A stretch of DNA of 64,000 nucleotides from Candidatus Rifleibacteriota bacterium (lineage in GTDB: Bacteria; Muiribacteriota; Ozemobacteria; Ozemobacterales; Ozemobacteraceae): the NCBI GenBank assembly GCA_015233565.1, contig JADFXM010000027.1, positions 1-64,000 of the forward strand, in the 5' to 3' direction. The notes under the pieces were generated by a model. The model saw only the letters and a list, made by a program, of their open reading frames with translations, ran no database searches and was not told the origin of the DNA. Both the position numbers and the translations under genes were made by a program. Positions 58,092 through 64,000 of this stretch are shown one piece after another (position 1 is the stretch's first letter; every line of letters starts with the position of its first letter).

Positions 58092-59384
58092 TTAAAGTTG
58101 AGCTTTTTCAGATGAAACTTTTTTCCCAACCAGAAAAAAGGTGTTCATTGCGCCCTTCCCTTTAACTTCTATTTTTCCCCGCTCGCGAAAAATGAAATTA
58201 TCCCGAAGTTTATTCTGTGTCTCTTCAGTTACCTGGATTTGATCCTCAATTCCGGTTGATTCCATTCGGCTGGCAACATTAACGGCATCTCCCCACAAAT
58301 CATAAATAAATTTTTTGATTCCGATAATTCCAGCTACGACCGGTCCGGTATTAATTCCTATCCTGATTTTTAAAGGTTCACCTGTTTCAATAGCCAATTT
58401 CTGAATAACGCAGATCATTTCAAGAGCCATTTCTGCAACGGTTTTCGCATGGTCCAATCGTTTATCCGGAAGGCCTCCAACCACCATATAAGCATCTCCA
58501 ATCGTCTTGATTTTTTCAAGTTGATGCTTTTCACACAACCGATCAAATGCAGAAAAGACTTTATTTAATAACGATACAATTTTTTCCGGATTCTTTTTCC
58601 CGGAAAGAGTTGTAAATCCAGCTAAGTCAGCAAAGAGAATGGTTGCCTCTGAATACTCATCAGCGATAGTTTCGCTGTTTCGTTTCAATCTTTCAGCAAT
58701 CGACCGGGGAAGTATATTGAGAAGCAGAGCTTCCGATTTTTCCTGCTCAATTTGAAGGCGGATTAAAAAATACTGCACGAGAATGAAAATAATCGTTGAA
58801 ATTCCAGCGATGTGAGCGGCAAAAAACCAATTTTTTGAGACAATACCCCTTGCATGGGCTTCTGAAGCAAAAAAAGGATCAAATAACGTAGATAATACTA
58901 GGAGAATAAAATAGGCCAAAAACCAGCGAATAGCTTTTCTCGGACCATGTAGCATAACTGCACAAATTGGCGCCCCTAAAGCCCAGATACAGGATGATCC
59001 GGCAATGACAAAACCACCGTGAAGAGATTGTACAACAAATGGAAAAAATAGAACTATGGATAACATCAAAAAACGGAAAAATCTGAAGTTTTTGGTTTTT
59101 GCAAAATAGATGAACCCAAGAAGTGTAATGCCTGCAAACCCGAAAGTCGGAATTCCCTTGGTATAAAATCCTGAAAATTGATCATGGATTGCAAGAATAA
59201 TTCCCGCTAGAATCCCAAAAATCGCCATAAGACTTATAAGTGCTTTTCGGTTATGCTCTTCGTCGGTATCGGTTTTCGAAAAACCAACTTGCAAAAGAAA
59301 CCCCAAACTGTTTCCCAATATTGGAATCTTTTCGAGCAAATTTGTGTTAAAAATTGAAATTGACGGCTTTTCTGAATTTGTCAT
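58092..59384 (-). CDS. Class III adenylate/guanylate cyclase with polytopic N-terminal region
   Basis: EATILFADLAGFTTLSGKKNPEKIVSLLNKVFSAFDRLCEKHQLEKIKTIGDAYMVVGGLP...RIGINTGPVVAGIIGIKKFIYDLWGDAVNVASRMES. Confidence 0.92.
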   Translation of the reverse strand: MTNSEKPSISIFNTNLLEKIPILGNSLGFLLQVGFSKTDTDEEHNRKALISLMAIFGILAGIILAIHDQFSGFYTKGIPTFGFAGITLLGFIYFAKTKNFRFFRFLMLSIVLFFPFVVQSLHGGFVIAGSSCIWALGAPICAVMLHGPRKAIRWFLAYFILLVLSTLFDPFFASEAHARGIVSKNWFFAAHIAGISTIIFILVQYFLIRLQIEQEKSEALLLNILPRSIAERLKRNSETIADEYSEATILFADLAGFTTLSGKKNPEKIVSLLNKVFSAFDRLCEKHQLEKIKTIGDAYMVVGGLPDKRLDHAKTVAEMALEMICVIQKLAIETGEPLKIRIGINTGPVVAGIIGIKKFIYDLWGDAVNVASRMESTGIEDQIQVTEETQNKLRDNFIFRERGKIEVKGKGAMNTFFLVGKKVSSEKAQL

Positions 59385-60100
59385 CTGTTATGCTTTTCCA
59401 ATAATTTCTATTTTTTTTTAACCTATTTTACATTTTGGAACTACCATTGAGGCGCAATTTGAAGAACCTCTGAACCTTTTTTAACAATTCCTTAAACTTT
59501 TTTTCGATTTTCCGACAGATATTTTCATCCCATTTACCTTTACTACTTGGCGCTTTCAAATGTAATTTTTTACCGATATGAAAATAATTCCAGAAAGTAT
59601 TTCAAAAAAAAATACTTTTTGAATTAGAACTTGGTATTCCCTATCGTGTTAATTTAAAATTTATTGTACAGAAAAAAATAAAAATTTTGTTAAAGGAAAA
59701 AGAGAACTTAAGTGGGAAACAATCGAGCCGACTATCTCGCAAGCATTTTTTCAGAAGGGTTGTTTAGAAAAACACCCTCGATAGCCCGAGGTAAGTTTTG
59801 TGACATGCTCAGAGAGAGAGAGAGATTCTCGCAGCGAAAAAGAGTGAAAATGCTAGGCTTCAAAAACGGCATCAACACAAGCGCAGAAAATTTGGAAAAA
59901 AATTGTTTCGCGGAATTTTTTTGAATTACTGGTTAATTGCCAATGTCTATATGAATTTACTCTTTGTAGCTGATATTCTCGGCAGTCCAAAGATTGGGTC
60001 TATCATTCAAAAAGGAAAAATGCCCCGAATAAGCCGTCCCTTTGAACGTTAACTTAATCTAGTACAACCTTCAATAAGAGGAGTAGCTTACTCTGGGCAT

Positions 60101-60124
60101 TGGTCGTAGCTAATGCTACGACCA
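60101..60124 (-). terminator. Perfect 10-bp stem-loop downstream of the cytochrome c peroxidase-like gene
   Basis: TGGTCGTAGC-taat-GCTACGACCA just past the stop at ~60141; no U-tract, so it could be a REP-type hairpin instead. Confidence 0.4.
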
Positions 60125-60140
60125 CCAATAACTTTCACAG

Positions 60141-61523
60141 TCAGAGACAACGCAAGAAAGTCACCAAATCTTGCTTTTCCCCTGAACTCAACTGAAGCTG
60201 TTGAATGAGGTTAAAGTATTCCACGATATCCTCAAGTGTGAAACATCGACCATCGTGCAGATAGGGAGGTGAGTCTTTGATTCCTCTCAACGGAAATGTC
60301 TTTATTGAACCGTCATGCGCCATCATCATTCCATTAACAATTTCCTGCTTGTAGAAACGTTCAGCTTTGAGGTCGTGCATGGTGTTGTCGCTGTAATAAG
60401 GAGCTGGATGACATGCGGCGCAGCGAGCTTTTCCGTTAAAAAGCTTTTCACCATTCAATTCGCTGGGGGTAGCTTTACCTTGATCAAGCTCACCATAGAT
60501 ATTCAACTTGGGAGCCGGTGGAAAATCCAAAAGAGCAAGAAATTCAGCCATACAGTGAACTTGGGAGGCTCTTTCAAGAACGTTTATTCCTTTTTTGGCA
60601 GCCATGCAAATGTCTCCATCGAAATAAGCCGCACGTTGCTCGAACTCAGTAAAATCCTCGACCGTTTTAAGCGCTCTTTGGGAACCGAAGAGACGCTGAA
60701 TATTCACCCCACGCAAGCTGGGAGTCTCGATACGATGCCGATATTCCTGGGGTCGAATGTCGCCGACGAGATGGTTTGCCCCGTTGGAATGTCCATTGGC
60801 ATGACAATCGAAGCAAGTTACACCCAGACTTGGTTTATCACTCCGTCGGTCTTCGGTTGCATTAAACTGTTGTTGCGGAAATTGGGTCAGCAGGAGGCGA
60901 AGTCCTTCAAGTTGTTTGGGATTCAGGATTCCGTTAAATATTTCGTAATAATTCTCGATTGTTATGAGTTGCCCCTTTGCGATATCACCAAGGTCAGGCC
61001 GTGTTGTCAAATATACCGCCGGGGCTGGATCCGGCAAAAAGTGCTCGGGAAGATCGAAATCCAAGTCAAATCGAACAAGACGTGGAAGTACTTTTGTAAT
61101 CATTTCTGGAAAAAGCATACCACCCTCAGAGTGATCAGCAAATGGCAAGGGTTTATAAGGAAAAACATCTTTCTCTTTGATTTGTTCTGGTGACAATTTA
61201 TTCAATTGCTCCCATGTTAAATCCCTGAGTTTAGCGGTTGGCCCAACCGGAATGGGTTTTCCCCCTGACATGGTGACATCCGGGGAGATCTTTTTTGAAA
61301 GATCGTATCTTGAGTTCAGAAGCTCCATGTGCTCTTTGGCCCGTTCGGTCTTCACGGCCATTCGGGAGGTTTTAATCTGGTCAAAGGTAACGTCCTGATT
61401 TGTGGGTCCATAACTGGAAATGACCTTTTCCTGTCGAGCAAAAACACCTGGGATAACAACACCGGTCATGAGAAAAATGCAGATTCCAAGAAAGGGGAAA
61501 CAGAGATTTCTTTTTGTGAACAT
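60141..61523 (-). CDS. Diheme cytochrome c peroxidase-like protein
   Basis: CFDCH and CAACH motifs; ELDQGKATPSELNGEKLFNGKARCAACHPAPYYSDNTMHDLKAER...LRGIKDSPPYLHDGRCFTLEDIVEYFN; signal peptide. Confidence 0.85.
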   Translation of the reverse strand: MFTKRNLCFPFLGICIFLMTGVVIPGVFARQEKVISSYGPTNQDVTFDQIKTSRMAVKTERAKEHMELLNSRYDLSKKISPDVTMSGGKPIPVGPTAKLRDLTWEQLNKLSPEQIKEKDVFPYKPLPFADHSEGGMLFPEMITKVLPRLVRFDLDFDLPEHFLPDPAPAVYLTTRPDLGDIAKGQLITIENYYEIFNGILNPKQLEGLRLLLTQFPQQQFNATEDRRSDKPSLGVTCFDCHANGHSNGANHLVGDIRPQEYRHRIETPSLRGVNIQRLFGSQRALKTVEDFTEFEQRAAYFDGDICMAAKKGINVLERASQVHCMAEFLALLDFPPAPKLNIYGELDQGKATPSELNGEKLFNGKARCAACHPAPYYSDNTMHDLKAERFYKQEIVNGMMMAHDGSIKTFPLRGIKDSPPYLHDGRCFTLEDIVEYFNLIQQLQLSSGEKQDLVTFLRCL

Positions 61524-61917
61524 TTGCCAATCCTCCAATTTTTCTGATCGGACAATATTTTTTACCGATTGTCTCATTCGTAGCCGCAAATTTACGGGAA
61601 GGAAATCCTTAGTTTTCATCTAAAAACCAGTGAAAACTGACCAGTTTATGGGTTTACACTATTTGGAAATTTTGCAAAACCCTGGAACCTATTCGTTTCA
61701 CGGGAAAAAAATGTATCACTGAAAACTTTTGAAAATTAACCACTTACTAATGCCCCAATCCAATGAAGAATTCAGACCAAAAAGGGATGTCTGACAAACT
61801 TCAGGAAATTGTCGAACCCTATCGACCAAACTACAGAAAAATCCGCAATTGAACTTGCTCGAGCTAAAAGCCCAGAGGATCTTCCCCTGGGCTATTTTCT
61901 ATCGTAATTTTTCCGAC

Positions 61918-62742
61918 TCAACCGATGAATTTCATCAGTTCCTTGTTGAACTTCTCTTTCTCTTCGAAGAAAAGTCCATGTCCACTGTTTTCGAATGGAA
62001 TCAATTTTGCGCCCTTAATTCCATCAGTCAATGCCTCTCCCAAGTGAAATGGACAAATTTTGTCATATTTGCCGTGAAAAATCACTGTCGGAATCTTAAC
62101 TTTCGCCATATCTTCCCGTAAATCGGAGTTTCGCAAAGCCAACAGACAGGCTGCGGTAGCCTGAGGAGATGCTTCCATTCCCATATTGGAAAACCAATCG
62201 GCAAGCTTGTGGCTTACCTCATTCTCGCTACGGAAAAAGATCTTGCCGAAGCTTTCCATTAGCTTTGTTCGATCGGTGGAACATTCCGCGATAAAGCCAT
62301 CAACCGATGATGCCTCAAGACCATATGGAAATCCAGGTCTTTTAGTGAAACATGGTGCCGCCGCACCGAAAAGAGCTAACTTTGCGACTCGTTCACTATT
62401 GTGACGAGCCATGAAATGAAGAGCAATTGCACCACCCATTGAATGCCCCGCCAATGTGACCTCGCTCAGATTAAGCACTTCAAGGACTTTTTTAATATCA
62501 TCAGCAAAGACATCATAGTTGTAATCCCCCCAGGGTTCGGATGATTGCCCGAAACCCCGCTGTGTAATTCCGATACACCTATATCCTTCCTCCGCAAGAC
62601 GAATGAATTGATACTCAAACATCTCATGAGTTAATGGCCATCCGGGAATGAACACGATAGTTTTGCCTATTCCCCAATCTCGGATGTGGAGATGAACAGT
62701 GGGTTCAATTTCGATAAACTCGGGTTTCCTACATTTTTCCAT
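61918..62742 (-). CDS. Alpha/beta hydrolase
   Basis: VFIPGWPLTHEMFEYQ, LAGHSMGGAIALHFMARH nucleophile elbow, IFHGKYDKICPF, FENSGHGLFFEE. Confidence 0.9.
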   Translation of the reverse strand: MEKCRKPEFIEIEPTVHLHIRDWGIGKTIVFIPGWPLTHEMFEYQFIRLAEEGYRCIGITQRGFGQSSEPWGDYNYDVFADDIKKVLEVLNLSEVTLAGHSMGGAIALHFMARHNSERVAKLALFGAAAPCFTKRPGFPYGLEASSVDGFIAECSTDRTKLMESFGKIFFRSENEVSHKLADWFSNMGMEASPQATAACLLALRNSDLREDMAKVKIPTVIFHGKYDKICPFHLGEALTDGIKGAKLIPFENSGHGLFFEEKEKFNKELMKFIG

Positions 62743-62836
62743 ACAAACCTCCTTCATTTTTTGGTATTTTCTTATTCTAATTCTTTTCAAACGCTTCTCT
62801 TAGCAGAAGAGCATCAGAGTTGGCCCGCCACAAGAT

Positions 62837-63862
62837 TTACGGCAGACACTTTGAGGCTCTCTTTGCCTGACTGGCCAAATAGACAGCTTGGCGCATACGA
62901 TTGATTCCCCCTATCGGCCTGTGTTCAGCCAAGGCATTCCATGGAGAAAAAGCCATCCCCTCGCATTCCTCGAACAGTGCGTTCCCCTCGGGCGAATAAA
63001 TGTCTTGCACACCAATCGTAAGCGTGGCCACAGGGATTGGCTTCGAGGCTTCTTCATCCCAATCCACCGAGACATCCTCAACAGGCATCGTCACAGGATC
63101 AGTCTGTAGTTGCACTCTGAAATCGAAAATCGCTTCCCGCATTCTCAAGTGCTGCCCCAGGGTCTGGGTCAGATAGTTATCAGCCATTCCCTTTGGATTG
63201 CCAGAAAGCTCCATCCCTTCTAAACGTGGCACAATCGAGTATTTCACGGCATGGCCTACCGTTGTTCCTGCTTGGCCGAGCCAATAGGGAGAACAGCTCC
63301 AATACTTCAGATCCAGGGGGTCAGCGATGATTTTGCCAAGGATCTCCTTACCTATTTTCAGGTGCCGGTAGTGAAAAAGACCAAGCCAGGCAACCGCCAA
63401 GGAATCACCTACCAATGGTGTTTTGCGGATGTCGAAAAATTTCAAATATTCAGCCGGTGTCGCGAACGGGAAGGTCGGATGATTAACAGCCAAAAAATCC
63501 TGACATCGATTGTTAGTGCCAGGAGTCGCCTGAGGTCCGTTCACATCCAGCAACTTGATAGCCATTCCTCGCGCGTCCCCCTTTCCATCCTGCTCGATGG
63601 TCTCCGAGGAATTAGAAAAGCGGACGATCGCCTGAAACGAATGATTTGGCTGGCTGAAAACGCCGTGCCGCAAGTCGCCCTTCACATCGTCTCGTATTCT
63701 GAATACTCCCCGCACACAGCCAGTCGCCTTGGCATGCACCCCGCGACGGATGCGTCCTTGCTGAGGCTTCATTCGGTCGACGGTTAGCTGAACCATCTCC
63801 TCGATCAACTTGGCCTCGCCGGGGTCGGGATACTCGCGGTTCAATTCTGGATTCATCAACAA
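62837..63862 (-). CDS. Catalase-family heme protein
   Basis: RRGVHAKATGCVRGVFRI, FQAIVRFSNSSETIEQDGKGDARGMAIKLLDV, QDFLAVNHPTFPFATPAEYLKF. Confidence 0.8.
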   Translation of the reverse strand: MLMNPELNREYPDPGEAKLIEEMVQLTVDRMKPQQGRIRRGVHAKATGCVRGVFRIRDDVKGDLRHGVFSQPNHSFQAIVRFSNSSETIEQDGKGDARGMAIKLLDVNGPQATPGTNNRCQDFLAVNHPTFPFATPAEYLKFFDIRKTPLVGDSLAVAWLGLFHYRHLKIGKEILGKIIADPLDLKYWSCSPYWLGQAGTTVGHAVKYSIVPRLEGMELSGNPKGMADNYLTQTLGQHLRMREAIFDFRVQLQTDPVTMPVEDVSVDWDEEASKPIPVATLTIGVQDIYSPEGNALFEECEGMAFSPWNALAEHRPIGGINRMRQAVYLASQAKRASKCLP

Positions 63863-64000
63863 ATCCTCCTTGCTCTTAGAAAATCAGAATTCCAAGTCTC
63901 GAAGGCCAGAATTCCTATTCCCGAAAGGAAATTCTTTCGAAAAAACGTAGCTCGTTGAGACACATTCGAGACATCCTCAGACTTTTTGGGCCTGAAAAGA

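Noticed and set aside
59712-59924. 70-aa ORF with RERERFSQRKR
   Set aside because: GTG start without clear RBS, includes a GAGAGAGAGA simple repeat; not convincing as a gene.
1-64000. CRISPR arrays, rRNA and tRNA genes
   Set aside because: No regularly spaced identical repeats of CRISPR type and no recognisable rRNA or tRNA seen by eye; a tRNAscan/Infernal run would be needed to exclude small RNAs.

Overview
Bacterial chromosomal window. It is probably from a diderm lineage outside the well-studied phyla: it carries an SLH-domain beta-barrel outer-membrane protein, several large HEAT-repeat proteins and many DUF1703-type AAA/PD-(D/E)XK proteins. A Candidatus Riflebacteria/Ozemobacteria-like host is my guess and is not proven from the sequence. 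Positions ~1-9.2 kb form a decaying accessory region. It holds an edge-truncated Rpn-type nuclease with a duplicated leader, a frameshifted antitoxin-like gene, an S24/HTH regulator whose catalytic Ser appears to be Gly, a gene broken by three same-direction frameshifts in poly-A runs plus a TAG, two AAA/PD-(D/E)XK genes (one with an early amber codon), and a TPR gene running into an oppositely oriented neighbour. Positions 14.5-23.4 kb hold a co-directional metabolic cluster: AccB-like protein, accC, xseA, xseB, ispA-type prenyltransferase, ispD, ispE, dxr, ispF. The AccB-like protein lacks the biotin-acceptor lysine motif, which resembles plant BADC proteins. Positions 27.4-33.9 kb hold a four-gene overlapping minus-strand operon: a ten-CxxCH cytochrome, an Ogt-AlkA fusion, a 1062-aa secreted protein and a HEAT protein. 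Further on are agmatinase, prepilin peptidase, an orphan molybdopterin xanthine-dehydrogenase-family subunit, an isolated short flagellin followed by two tandem HEAT-repeat paralogs, lgt, an envelope gene cluster, a class III cyclase, a diheme cytochrome c peroxidase-like protein, an alpha/beta hydrolase and a catalase-family protein. I found several short non-coding repeat families with terminal inverted repeats (MITE-like) in intergenic regions. I recognised no rRNA, tRNA or CRISPR array by eye.
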